Shown here in pieces: positions 9,390 to 16,850 of a stretch of DNA of 64,000 bases. Below the pieces are notes generated by a model. That model worked only from the letters and a program-made list of their open reading frames with translations. It made no database searches and had not been told where the DNA came from. The stretch is taken from assembly GCF_900129005.1 (NCBI RefSeq), contig NZ_FQUN01000009.1:124001-188000 (forward strand), given 5' to 3'. The position numbers and the translations under genes were made by a program. This DNA comes from Leeuwenhoekiella marinoflava DSM 3653. GTDB lineage: Bacteria; Bacteroidota; Bacteroidia; Flavobacteriales; Flavobacteriaceae. Within the stretch, counting starts at the first letter, position 1; each line of letters begins with the position of its first letter.

Positions 9390-9965
9390 ATTGAAACCAT
9401 AAAAAAGTTACTTGAAGAAATACGAGATTGTTCTGTTTGTAAGCCTTTTTTGCCTTTAGGTGCGAACCCAATTATTTCTGCTTCGTATCAAAGTAAAATC
9501 GTTTTGGCCAGTCAGGCACCCGGTAAAATTGCTCATGAAAAGTCCATCGCCTGGGATGATCCCAGTGGCAAGCGCTTGCGTGAATGGCTTGATGTTGATA
9601 AAAAAGCCTTTTACAATCCAGATAATTTTGCCGTTCTACCTCTAGGTTTTTGCTTTCCTGGTAAAAGCAAAACCGGAGACTTGCCTCCCAGACCAGAATG
9701 TGCTCCGCTTTGGCATAAAAAAGTAACAGATCAATTTGTAAATGATCCACTATATATCTTAATTGGTAATCACTCACAGCGGTATTACCTAAAAGACAAT
9801 CTCTCACTTACAGAACGTATTAAGAACTTTGAAATCTACCTTCCTAACTATTTTGTGCTCCCACATCCATCACCGGTAAACCATTTTTGGATGAATAAAA
9901 ACAAATGGTTTGAAACCGATGTGATTCCTATTTTACAAAACGAAATTAAAAAGCGTTTAAAATAA
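9390..9965 (+). CDS. uracil-DNA glycosylase family protein
   Basis: About 190-200 residues of the UDG superfamily. Seen: CSVC near the N-terminus, SQAPGKIAHE (phosphate/base pocket, equivalent of GxAPG), LPLGFCFPG, DLPPRPECAP, and HPSPVNHFW near the C-terminus. It resembles the single-domain UDG-like proteins found in many bacteria; glycosylase activity is not proven for that group. Start is uncertain: the frame has no ATG or GTG near the N-terminus. TTG at 9363 lies inside the preceding terminator hairpin, and homologues typically begin about where ATT (9390) falls. I give the ATT; the frame is open from 9363. Confidence 0.82.
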   Translation: METIKKLLEEIRDCSVCKPFLPLGANPIISASYQSKIVLASQAPGKIAHEKSIAWDDPSGKRLREWLDVDKKAFYNPDNFAVLPLGFCFPGKSKTGDLPPRPECAPLWHKKVTDQFVNDPLYILIGNHSQRYYLKDNLSLTERIKNFEIYLPNYFVLPHPSPVNHFWMNKNKWFETDVIPILQNEIKKRLK

Positions 9966-10053
9966 CCAGCATTCTCAAAATCACAAGCGCAACTGCGTTC
10001 GTTTTTTAGGGTTTTTATGCGTAAATTCGTGCCTTCAAATTTCACTGAAAACT

Positions 10054-11430
10054 ATGAGTAAATACGATATTATTGTCTTAGGAAGTGGACCCGGTGGTTA
10101 TGTAACAGCTATCAGAGCTTCACAATTAGGTTTTAAAACCGCTATTGTAGAAAAAGAAAGCCTTGGAGGCGTTTGTTTGAACTGGGGTTGTATTCCCACT
10201 AAAGCCCTTCTAAAAAGTGCACAGGTATTTGAATATCTTAAACATGCTGAAGATTACGGTCTTAAAGTAGAAAGTGCAGATAAAGATTTTGATGCCGTTG
10301 TAAAGCGTAGTCGTGGTGTTGCTGATGGAATGAGCAAAGGTGTTCAGTTCTTAATGAAGAAGAATAAGATCGACGTTATTGAAGGTTTTGGTAAATTAAA
10401 ACCCGGTAAGAAAGTTGATGTTGATGGCACAGAATACAGCGCCGATAATATCATCATTGCAACTGGAGCACGTTCTCGTGAGTTACCTAGCCTTAAGCAA
10501 GATGGTAAAAAAATAATAGGTTATCGCGAAGCGATGACTTTAAAAGAACAACCTAAAAAGATGATCGTAGTAGGTTCTGGTGCGATAGGTTGTGAATTTG
10601 GTAGTTTTTACAACTCAATGGGTACTGAAGTAACCATCGTAGAGTATTTACCAAACATTGTTCCTGTTGAGGATGAGGAAGTTTCTAAACAGTTTGAGCG
10701 TAGTCTTAAAAAGGCAGGTATCAAGATTATGACCGGTTCTTCAGTAGAATCTGTAGATACTTCTGGTGATGGCGTTGTTGCTACTGTGAAGACTAAAAAA
10801 GGTGAAGAAAAATTAGAGGCAGATATTGTGCTTTCAGCAGTTGGTATTAAAACCAATATTGAAGGGATAGGTCTTGAAGACGTCGGCATTATTACCGATA
10901 AAGATAAAGTGATTGTTAATGACTGGTATCAAACCAATATGCCGGGTTATTATGCGATAGGAGATATCACTCCTGGACCAGCTCTGGCTCATGTTGCTTC
11001 TGCGGAAGGAATTATCTGTGTTGAAAAACTAGCCGGAATGCACGTAGAGAAATTAGACTACGGTAACATCCCAGGGTGTACGTATGCATCTCCAGAGATC
11101 GCTTCTGTAGGTATGACTGAAAAGCAAGCTAAAGAAGCTGGTTACGAACTAAAAATTGGTAAGTTCCCATTCTCTGCTTCTGGTAAAGCAAGTGCTTCTG
11201 GAAACAAAGACGGTTTTGTAAAAGTTATTTTTGATGCTAAATACGGTGAGTGGTTAGGTTGCCATATGATTGGTGCAGGCGTTACTGATATGATCGCTGA
11301 AGCGGTTTTAGGACGTAAGCTTGAAACTACAGGTCACGAAGTATTAAAAGCCGTTCACCCGCACCCTACAATGAGTGAGGCTGTGATGGAAGCTGTAGCA
11401 GCTGCTTATGATGAAGTAATTCACTTATAG
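10054..11430 (+). CDS. lpdA: dihydrolipoyl dehydrogenase (first copy)
   Basis: 458-residue FAD/NAD flavoprotein, the E3 subunit that reoxidises dihydrolipoamide of 2-oxoacid dehydrogenase complexes. Seen: N-terminal FAD motif GSGPGG (10-15), redox disulfide Cys41-Cys46 in GGVCLNWGCIPTK, second nucleotide fold GSGAIGCEFG, FAD motif YAIGD, and the catalytic His in HPHPT near the C-terminus. It stands alone, with no E1/E2 genes nearby. A second, divergent copy lies at 58987-60393. The 3' flank carries the 7-bp tandem repeat. Confidence 0.97.
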   Translation: MSKYDIIVLGSGPGGYVTAIRASQLGFKTAIVEKESLGGVCLNWGCIPTKALLKSAQVFEYLKHAEDYGLKVESADKDFDAVVKRSRGVADGMSKGVQFLMKKNKIDVIEGFGKLKPGKKVDVDGTEYSADNIIIATGARSRELPSLKQDGKKIIGYREAMTLKEQPKKMIVVGSGAIGCEFGSFYNSMGTEVTIVEYLPNIVPVEDEEVSKQFERSLKKAGIKIMTGSSVESVDTSGDGVVATVKTKKGEEKLEADIVLSAVGIKTNIEGIGLEDVGIITDKDKVIVNDWYQTNMPGYYAIGDITPGPALAHVASAEGIICVEKLAGMHVEKLDYGNIPGCTYASPEIASVGMTEKQAKEAGYELKIGKFPFSASGKASASGNKDGFVKVIFDAKYGEWLGCHMIGAGVTDMIAEAVLGRKLETTGHEVLKAVHPHPTMSEAVMEAVAAAYDEVIHL

Positions 11431-11431
11431 A

Positions 11432-11500
11432 TTAGACGTTAGACGTTAGACGTTAGACGTTAGACGTTAGACGTTAGACGTTAGACGTTAGACGTTAGAC
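11432..11500. repeat. tandem 7-bp repeat, TTAGACG x 9.9
   Basis: Nine exact TTAGACG units (11432-11494) plus six bases of a tenth, starting one base after the lpdA stop codon. No unit differs, which points to recent slippage expansion. The unit length is not a multiple of three and the tract is non-coding. It lies between the lpdA stop and a terminator, so copy number could affect only the 3' UTR. It is telomere-like in appearance, but inside a gene-dense chromosome segment. Confidence 0.97.
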
Positions 11501-11505
11501 AAAAT

Positions 11506-11548
11506 TAAAAATCCTGTAACTCTTAATTGAGTAACAGGATTTTTTTGT
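11506..11548. terminator. bidirectional terminator between lpdA and the Dph6-like gene
   Basis: AATCCTGTAACTC / GAGTAACAGGATT stem (one mismatch), TTAATT loop, A-run before and T-run after. It can terminate lpdA on plus and the converging minus-strand transcript. Confidence 0.88.
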
Positions 11549-11564
11549 AGCTATTTTATTAATT

Positions 11565-11588
11565 GTCATATCGAGCGCAGTCGAGATG
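11565..11588. repeat. REP-like palindrome
   Basis: CATATCGA, six bases, TCGAGATG: arms complementary except one position. The TCGAGCGCAGTCGAGA core is a familiar intergenic element in many flavobacterial genomes (from memory, not searched). It abuts the stop of the Dph6-like gene. Confidence 0.55.
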
Positions 11589-12314
11589 CTAAACCGGAAT
11601 TAGATCACAGAAATAAAATTCGGTATCCCAAGGTTTCTCATCATCAGAGAAACAATTATCATCGTTACTTTTTGCCGGCTCATATTTACGCTTAACCTGC
11701 TCTCCTATTTTAAATTCAACAGGCTTTGAGAAAATAGGTCCGTCAAAAACAAAGGTGTGAAATTCCCCATTTTCTCCACAAGGATCTACATTCTTGGGTA
11801 AATCTGCCACAAACTGATGATCTACAATCCTACCTGCAAAAGATTGATCCAGATATTTTCCGTTTACGCAAACCGTAATTGCTTTAAAACCCAGGTCGAT
11901 GAATTCAGTTATCAATTCTTTAGTATCTTTTTTCCATAGCGGAAAAACAGCTTTAAGCCCCACTTGAGCCAACTGCTCTTCGCGATAATTCTTTAGATCC
12001 TCTAAAAAAATATCGCCAAAAATACTATGCGTATTTCCTTCAGAAACCGATCTTTTTGCTGCTGCTCCCAAAATCTCTGAATACTCAGCCATAGTAACAT
12101 TACCGGCAAGCTGAATTTTTTCAAGTGGTAGCCTTAAACGTTCCGCTTGAAGGTCTAAGAGTTCTTTGCGTAAACCGTGCATAGAAACCCGGTCAACATC
12201 AGCATTAACGGTGGTAACTAGCTTTGTGATATTGAATTCTTTTTCTGCTAAAACTTTATAAAGTGCTAATGCAGAATCTTTACCACTACTCCAATTAAAA
12301 TAGGCTTGTTTCAA
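11589..12314 (-). CDS. Dph6-related ATP pyrophosphatase (PP-loop protein)
   Basis: 241 residues. An N-terminal PP-loop, NWSSGKDSAL (about 7-16), places it in the adenine-nucleotide alpha-hydrolase superfamily. GVNPCGENGEFHT-like text is seen as DPCGENGEFHTFVFDGP near 180, the signature of the DUF71/Dph6-type enzymes. Bacteria lack diphthamide, so the substrate is unknown; an ATP-dependent amide or thiol-transfer reaction is inferred from the fold. It lies 5 bases after aroQ in the same direction and is probably co-transcribed with it. Confidence 0.9.
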   Translation of the reverse strand: MKQAYFNWSSGKDSALALYKVLAEKEFNITKLVTTVNADVDRVSMHGLRKELLDLQAERLRLPLEKIQLAGNVTMAEYSEILGAAAKRSVSEGNTHSIFGDIFLEDLKNYREEQLAQVGLKAVFPLWKKDTKELITEFIDLGFKAITVCVNGKYLDQSFAGRIVDHQFVADLPKNVDPCGENGEFHTFVFDGPIFSKPVEFKIGEQVKRKYEPAKSNDDNCFSDDEKPWDTEFYFCDLIPV

Positions 12315-12319
12315 AATAA

Positions 12320-12745
12320 TTATAAGAACGATTTAATAGCCAATTCATAGCTCTGCAAGCCAAAACCTACTATGATTCCTTTAGCGTGTTTAGAAATATA
12401 CGACTGATGTCTAAAGGCTTCGCGAGCAAATGTATTAGAGATATGAACCTCAATTACCGGCACAGAAATCGCCGCAATAGCATCTCCTATCCCCACAGAA
12501 GTATGCGTATAAGCAGCTGCATTGAGAACAATACCGTCAAAAACGCCATCTGCCTCCTGAATTTTGGTAATCAAATCCCCTTCAGAATTAGACTGAAAAT
12601 AAGATAATTCCGTTTCCTTAAACTGAAATTGCAATTTCGAAAAATAGTCTCCAAAAGTTTGATTACCGTAAACTTCAGGTTCGCGTTTACCTAATAAGTT
12701 TAAGTTAGGACCATTTATGATGAGTATTTTGAGTTCTTTTGCCAT
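12320..12745 (-). CDS. aroQ: 3-dehydroquinate dehydratase, type II
   Basis: 141 residues; third step of the shikimate pathway, dehydration of 3-dehydroquinate. Seen: NGPNLNLLGKREPEVYG (11-27) with the catalytic Tyr26 on the flexible lid, NAAAYTHTS in the middle, and EVHISN with the catalytic His. Type II enzymes are small dodecamers, and the length fits. It heads a two-gene minus-strand unit with the Dph6-like gene (5-base gap). Confidence 0.96.
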   Translation of the reverse strand: MAKELKILIINGPNLNLLGKREPEVYGNQTFGDYFSKLQFQFKETELSYFQSNSEGDLITKIQEADGVFDGIVLNAAAYTHTSVGIGDAIAAISVPVIEVHISNTFAREAFRHQSYISKHAKGIIVGFGLQSYELAIKSFL

Positions 12746-12836
12746 TTAAATAAATTGAAATTTGTTGCTAATGAGCCTTCTTGAATCGACTTAAAATCTT
12801 GATTCTCGAGTAAAGGTAATTTAAAAAATAACCATA

Positions 12837-12862
12837 AAAAAAGCCCCGCATCGCGAGGCTTA
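12837..12862 (-). terminator. terminator of first PorT-like gene
   Basis: On the minus strand, AGCCTCGC / GCGGGGCT stem followed by a T-run. Nearly the same hairpin ends the paralogous gene at 13829. Confidence 0.88.
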
Positions 12863-12891
12863 GTAAAATTGGTTGGTTATTGAAGTATGTT

Positions 12892-13494
12892 TTAGAATAC
12901 AAAACCTACACCTGCTTGAATCGCATAGTTGTAAGCACTTACATTATCATAGATTTTGGTAAATCCTCTGGTGTAACGTCCCTGAATGAACAAGCCGTTA
13001 TCAAACTGATATTCTAAACCTGCTGCTGTACCAAACTCAAAATCGTTTGCTCCATCTACAATATCAATTTCTCCTGAAGAAGATGTTGGTTGATAATCAA
13101 TCTCCTCATTTACTAAGAAATTGAATGAAGGGCCTGCCTGTAGGCTTAAACCATCTGCCAAGTAAATTTTAGCCATTAAAGGCACTTGGATGTAATCTAA
13201 CTGATATTCTGTGTTATCGTCAACGTCAAAAACATTATCCTGATCTATAGTCGCGATTGTAGAACCCTGAGCAGAATAAATCACCTCCGGCTGAATTGAG
13301 AACATTTCAGAAATAGGAAGCTCTGCAACGAGACCTGCATAAAAACTGGTTCTTGAATCCTGATCTCTAGAATCATCTCCAGCGATATTTGCAAAATTCA
13401 CACCACCTTTAACTCCAAAATGAAACGTATCTTGAGCCTTAGCTGCTGTTGTTCCTAAAGCAATAAAACTTGCAATTAAAATAAGCTTTTTCAT
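12892..13494 (-). CDS. PorT-family outer-membrane beta-barrel protein (paralogue 1)
   Basis: 200 residues from the ATG at 13494; a longer reading from 13563 is rejected because it would precede the signal peptide and span the promoter. Signal peptide ends at AKAQ (about residue 21). The mature protein begins FGVKGGVNFANIAG, typical of PorT/OMP_b-brl_2 barrels, with alternating aromatic strands and terminal Phe (GVGFVF). It belongs in the outer membrane; the substrate is unknown. Its neighbour at 13829 has the same length, domain, promoter motif and terminator, so this is a tandem duplication. Confidence 0.9.
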   Translation of the reverse strand: MKKLILIASFIALGTTAAKAQDTFHFGVKGGVNFANIAGDDSRDQDSRTSFYAGLVAELPISEMFSIQPEVIYSAQGSTIATIDQDNVFDVDDNTEYQLDYIQVPLMAKIYLADGLSLQAGPSFNFLVNEEIDYQPTSSSGEIDIVDGANDFEFGTAAGLEYQFDNGLFIQGRYTRGFTKIYDNVSAYNYAIQAGVGFVF

Positions 13495-13520
13495 AATAAT
13501 TTGTTGTTTATAATTTGAAA

Positions 13521-13528
13521 CAAAACTA
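13521..13528 (-). promoter_or_regulatory. -7 element TAGTTTTG of PorT-like gene 1
   Basis: Exact match to the Bacteroidetes TAnnTTTG -7 box, 26 bases before the ATG, within a longer TAGTTTTGTTTCAAAT also present (one change) before paralogue 2. No clear TTG -33 element is seen here. Confidence 0.6.
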
Positions 13529-13780
13529 GAGCCTATAAGGCTTAACGAATCATAACAGACCATTAATATTTATTAAAAAAAACCCAATTGGGAAGCTTCT
13601 ACTTCCTGCAATTAGAATCATTTGAAAACTAGATTTTTAAGTAAATAACAATTCTTAAAGAATAAAATGTGTCATCAATAAATGCCTGTTACAGAATTTG
13701 TTGCAAATTATTGTACTGAAACACAAGCAACTAAATTTGTTAATTTATGTTAAAATTATAAGCGTAAAAAGTTATAAAAA

Positions 13781-13807
13781 GAAAAGCCCCGCATTGCGAG
13801 GCTTTAA
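13781..13807 (-). terminator. terminator of second PorT-like gene
   Basis: Minus-strand AAAGCCTCGC / GCGGGGCTTTT hairpin with T-run, almost identical to the one at 12837-12862. Confidence 0.88.
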
Positions 13808-13828
13808 AAATCTTTCAAATGTTTTACA

Positions 13829-14431
13829 CTAGTTAAAGCTGAATCCAACTGATGCAGCAAATACCCCATTTTTTGCATCAAAACCATTACCTTCTCCACT
13901 ATCATAAACATCAGAGAATCCTTGGGTGTAACGTGCGTTTAAAAACAAACCACCATTAAATTTATAACCTACACCCACTGCACCTGCAAAGTCAATATCA
14001 TTAAAATTGTCCTCATCCAAACCTATAGTAGCATTTGGCCCGTCAATTTTACTATCTACCAGAAAACCAACTTGAGGTCCTGCCTCTAAATAAAGCCCTT
14101 GAACTAAGTAGATTTTTGCTAAAACAGGAACGTTGATGTAGTTTAATTGAAATTCTGTGTCCTGCGCATCATCTCTTTGAACCAAATCAAAACCTTGACC
14201 AGAATAAAAAACCTCTGGTTGTACTGCAAATCTTTCGGTTACAGGAATTTCAAGAACTGCACCTAGGTTGAATGATGTTCTTGCATTATCATCGTTAAAG
14301 CCATCAACACCATCACCCGTTAAATTGGAAAAATTAACACCACCTTTAATACCAAAAGCTAACTCGCTTTGTGCCTGTATTAGAGAAGTAGTTCCAAAAA
14401 CAAGTATTGCTGTAAAAAATAATTTTTTCAT
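13829..14431 (-). CDS. PorT-family outer-membrane beta-barrel protein (paralogue 2)
   Basis: 200 residues. Signal peptide ends at IQAQ (about residue 21); the mature start FGIKGGVNFSNLTG matches paralogue 1. Shared internal landmarks include RTSF, the VQPEVFYSGQG / IQPEVIYSAQG strand and ARYTQGF near the end; terminal Phe-Asn instead of Phe. Outer-membrane barrel of unknown ligand. The conserved promoter and terminator show that the whole transcription unit was duplicated, followed by divergence of extracellular loops. Confidence 0.9.
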   Translation of the reverse strand: MKKLFFTAILVFGTTSLIQAQSELAFGIKGGVNFSNLTGDGVDGFNDDNARTSFNLGAVLEIPVTERFAVQPEVFYSGQGFDLVQRDDAQDTEFQLNYINVPVLAKIYLVQGLYLEAGPQVGFLVDSKIDGPNATIGLDEDNFNDIDFAGAVGVGYKFNGGLFLNARYTQGFSDVYDSGEGNGFDAKNGVFAASVGFSFN

Positions 14432-14454
14432 GATTTTTATATTTAGATTTGAGA

Positions 14455-14481
14455 CAAAACTACTTTTCGTTCAGACATCAA
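14455..14481 (-). promoter_or_regulatory. promoter of PorT-like gene 2
   Basis: TAGTTTTG (14455-14462, exact TAnnTTTG) with TTG at 14479-14481, 16 bases apart. The -7 box lies 23 bases before the ATG and is followed by GTCTCAAAT, matching the paralogue. Confidence 0.6.
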
Positions 14482-14540
14482 CTTATTAATGCTTTGATAA
14501 ATTATATTTAAAACACTCCCAAATAAATTCTATTTTATTT

Positions 14541-15437
14541 ATGAATTGGCAAAAATCGTTAACTGATTATAAATTATTCTTAAAGCTTGAACGTGGGCTT
14601 TCAGAGAATTCTGTAATTAATTATGGCCTTGATGTGGCTAAACTCATAAATTGGATCAATGAAAATTCAGTTAAAGAAAACCCGTTATCCATTCATCGAG
14701 AATGCCTTCAGGAATTTATTTACGCTAAAGCAAAAACATTAAATGCTGCTTCACAAGCTCGTTTGATTTCAGGATTAAAAGGGTACTTCGACTATTTGGT
14801 ATTTGAAGATTACCGCAGAGACAATCCAACCGACTTAATAGAATCTCCCAAGGTAGGCCGAAAACTTCCAGATACCTTATCTGAAAAAGAAATAGACAGT
14901 ATAATAGAATCTATAGACCTCAGCACACCTCAGGGAGAACGCAATCGTGCAATTATAGAAACATTATATGGATGTGGTCTCCGCGTCTCTGAGTTACTCA
15001 ACTTAAAATTATCGGATCTCTTTTTTGATGAAGGCTATATATTAGTGACCGGTAAAGGAGAGAAACAGCGTTTTGTACCCATCGCTCCAATTACACAAAA
15101 GTATATTGACATTTATATAAATGAGATACGGGCGCACGAGGATCCAAAACCGGAATTCACCAACACACTCTTTTTAAATCGCCGCGGTGCACAACTCACA
15201 CGGGCGATGATTTTTACTATAGTTCGCAACCATACTCAAAAAGCCGGAATTAAGAAGAAGATCAGTCCACATACATTTAGACATTCTTTTGCTACGCACT
15301 TATTACAAAACGGAGCCGACCTAAGAGCCATACAGCAAATGCTGGGACATGAAAGTATAACTACCACCGAAGTTTATATGCACGTAGATCGCACACATCT
15401 TGCTGATGTGATGAATACCTTTCATCCCAGAAAATAA
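14541..15437 (+). CDS. xerD: tyrosine recombinase XerD
   Basis: 298 residues, the usual XerD length. It cleaves and rejoins dif to resolve chromosome dimers with its partner. N-terminal SAM-like DNA-binding domain (about 1-90). Catalytic domain with all residues in place: Arg148 (CGLRVS), Lys172 (GKGEKQR), His244 and Arg247 (SPHTFRHS), His270 (MLGHES) and nucleophile Tyr279 (EVYMHV). No integrase-like cargo or att repeats flank it, so it is read as the housekeeping enzyme. It is divergent from the PorT-like gene. Confidence 0.94.
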   Translation: MNWQKSLTDYKLFLKLERGLSENSVINYGLDVAKLINWINENSVKENPLSIHRECLQEFIYAKAKTLNAASQARLISGLKGYFDYLVFEDYRRDNPTDLIESPKVGRKLPDTLSEKEIDSIIESIDLSTPQGERNRAIIETLYGCGLRVSELLNLKLSDLFFDEGYILVTGKGEKQRFVPIAPITQKYIDIYINEIRAHEDPKPEFTNTLFLNRRGAQLTRAMIFTIVRNHTQKAGIKKKISPHTFRHSFATHLLQNGADLRAIQQMLGHESITTTEVYMHVDRTHLADVMNTFHPRK

Positions 15438-15463
15438 CAAGCGCTTTATTTAAAATATAAACT

Positions 15464-15492
15464 AAAAAAACCCGAACTATTACAGTCCGGGA
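15464..15492 (-). terminator. terminator of hsp20
   Basis: Minus-strand CCCGGACT / AGTTCGGG hairpin (one mismatch) followed by a seven-T run; 38 bases past the hsp20 stop. Confidence 0.82.
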
Positions 15493-15529
15493 TCTTTCTT
15501 ACTAACCAAAAAAGCTTACTCTTTCAATT

Positions 15530-15973
15530 TTAAGAAATTTCAATCAAGCGTTTTGCCTGAATTTTAGCTTCCTCTTTCTTTGGGATTGAAATATTTAAAA
15601 CTCCATTATCATAACTTGCGTTAATTTTCGCGCTGTTTACCGTTTCCGGTAGGCTAAAAGCACGCTTAAATCTATTGTAACTAAACTCTCTACGCGTATA
15701 TTTTCCTTTTTCTTCAGACTTCTCAGATTCTTTACTTTCTTGAGCAGATATCGTCAAAACATCATTATCCAACTCAATATTAAAGTCTGCTTTAGTCTTT
15801 CCGGGAGCCGCTACTGCAAGTTCAAAGCTCTCATCATTCTCTATAATGTTAACCGCAGGAATACTAACTCCTATATTGTTAACATTAGTGGTTCCTCCTA
15901 ACCAATCTGTCTTAAACATATCGTCAAAAACTGATGGTAACCAATTGTCGTTTGTTCTTTTTACTAAGCTCAT
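15530..15973 (-). CDS. Hsp20/alpha-crystallin family small heat-shock protein
   Basis: 147 residues, an ATP-independent holdase that binds unfolding proteins in the cytoplasm. N-terminal arm with WLPSVFDDMF (12-21), alpha-crystallin domain (about 40-130) with AAPGKTKADFNIELDNDVL and the family landmark YDNGVLNISIPK, and a short tail ending in an RLIEIS-type anchoring motif. Monocistronic with its own promoter (16019-16045) and terminator. Confidence 0.94.
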   Translation of the reverse strand: MSLVKRTNDNWLPSVFDDMFKTDWLGGTTNVNNIGVSIPAVNIIENDESFELAVAAPGKTKADFNIELDNDVLTISAQESKESEKSEEKGKYTRREFSYNRFKRAFSLPETVNSAKINASYDNGVLNISIPKKEEAKIQAKRLIEIS

Positions 15974-16018
15974 ATCTATAAATTTTAGATTATATTTTTA
16001 CTTACGCTTAGATAGTAG

Positions 16019-16045
16019 CAAAATAGATACCAACACAATTCACAA
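16019..16045 (-). promoter_or_regulatory. probable hsp20 promoter
   Basis: TTG (16043-16045), 17 bases, then TATTTTG (16019-16025), one base short of the TAnnTTTG consensus. About 46 bases before the hsp20 ATG. No CIRCE element is seen. Confidence 0.4.
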
Positions 16046-16100
16046 GTCATTCTGTCACTCAATAGTTAGTTTCTACTGACTTTTTGACAATTCATACCTA

Positions 16101-16132
16101 TAAAAAGCCCGACTGAATCAGCCGGGCTTTTA
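16101..16132. terminator. terminator after the small exported protein
   Basis: AAAAGCCCGACTGA / TCAGCCGGGCTTTT hairpin with A-run and T-run on either side; strong on the minus strand. Confidence 0.9.
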
Positions 16133-16159
16133 GGACTAACTAAAAATATTAAACTAAAA

Positions 16160-16522
16160 CTATTTTGTACCTTCTAGCTTTACCGGTACGTGATAGGTTT
16201 GACCAATTAAAGCTTTTGAATCAAGCTTTCTATAATTTAAACGACCTTGTATAAACTTCTCAATCGAAGCATCTTTAGAGTCCACATTAAGTACAACTAC
16301 CTCGTTGTTCTTATTAACCGTAAAAGAAACATTTACTAAAACAGTCTCTTCAACTTCAAAATTAGAATCTGATAAGAAATTACTCAATTCTCTGTTCATT
16401 GCCTTCTTAACAGCTTTGCTTGTAGTTTTTGCTGTTGGCTCGGTTGGTTCTGTTGTGTTTGCGCTTAACGCTGTACCGCAGATGATTGCAACTGCAAGTA
16501 CCATTGTTTTAAAAGTTTTCAT
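16160..16522 (-). CDS. small exported protein of unknown function
   Basis: 120 residues. Signal peptide cleaved near ALSANT (about residue 21), then a Thr/Pro/Glu-rich linker (TEPTEPT) and a small mixed alpha/beta domain. That domain contains VLVNVSFTVNKNNEVVVLNV, a pattern like TonB C-terminal or energy-transducer-like domains common in Bacteroidetes, but too short to name. Predicted periplasmic. Monocistronic, with a terminator 28 bases downstream. Confidence 0.75.
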   Translation of the reverse strand: MKTFKTMVLAVAIICGTALSANTTEPTEPTAKTTSKAVKKAMNRELSNFLSDSNFEVEETVLVNVSFTVNKNNEVVVLNVDSKDASIEKFIQGRLNYRKLDSKALIGQTYHVPVKLEGTK

Positions 16523-16850
16523 AATGTTTGATTTTTGAATGATGTACTAAAAAGACGCCCCAGAAACCAAACAGTTACACCCATCATTTCGATTTAACAG
16601 TTTATTAACTATTTTAAGTCTTAATAATCAACCAGTTAACCTTTGTAACTAAATCAATTAATTAAATTTTATACCGTTGAATTTCAGTTAATTAAAACTA
16701 ATTTATCAAACTGAAATTTCAGAAAAATATATTTGAAATATTTTTTTAAAAAACATCTCAAACGATGGAGATAAGCGCATAAAAAAAGCCTCAATCTTTA
16801 AAATTGAGGCTTTCAAATACCGCTTTGCGGAAAAAAATATGCTTTAAAAA
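16523..16850. other. 328-base gap, AT-rich
   Basis: Contains the sucC terminator at its left-hand (3') end of that gene (16784-16814) and presumably the promoter of the exported protein. Runs of A and T dominate; I see no frame, repeat or structured RNA otherwise. Confidence 0.6.
16784..16814 (-). terminator. terminator of sucC
   Basis: Minus-strand AAAGCCTCAATTTT / AAGATTGAGGCTTT perfect stem with T-run. Confidence 0.92.

Larger units (their letters stand above)
13495..13828. other. 334-base gap between the two PorT-like genes
   Basis: It holds the promoter of paralogue 1 (13521-13528) and the terminator of paralogue 2 (13781-13807). The middle (about 13560-13775) is very AT-rich with no frame or structure I can support. 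Confidence 0.7.

Noticed and set aside
11432-11500. Telomere or CRISPR-like array
   Set aside because: Seven-base contiguous units without spacers, inside a gene-dense region; it is a simple tandem repeat.
13495-13563. Upstream extension of the first PorT-like protein
   Set aside because: It reads through the promoter and puts 23 residues before a clear signal peptide.
14541-15437. XerD-like gene as an integrase of a mobile element
   Set aside because: Length and motifs are those of housekeeping XerD; no att repeats, cargo or tRNA target nearby.
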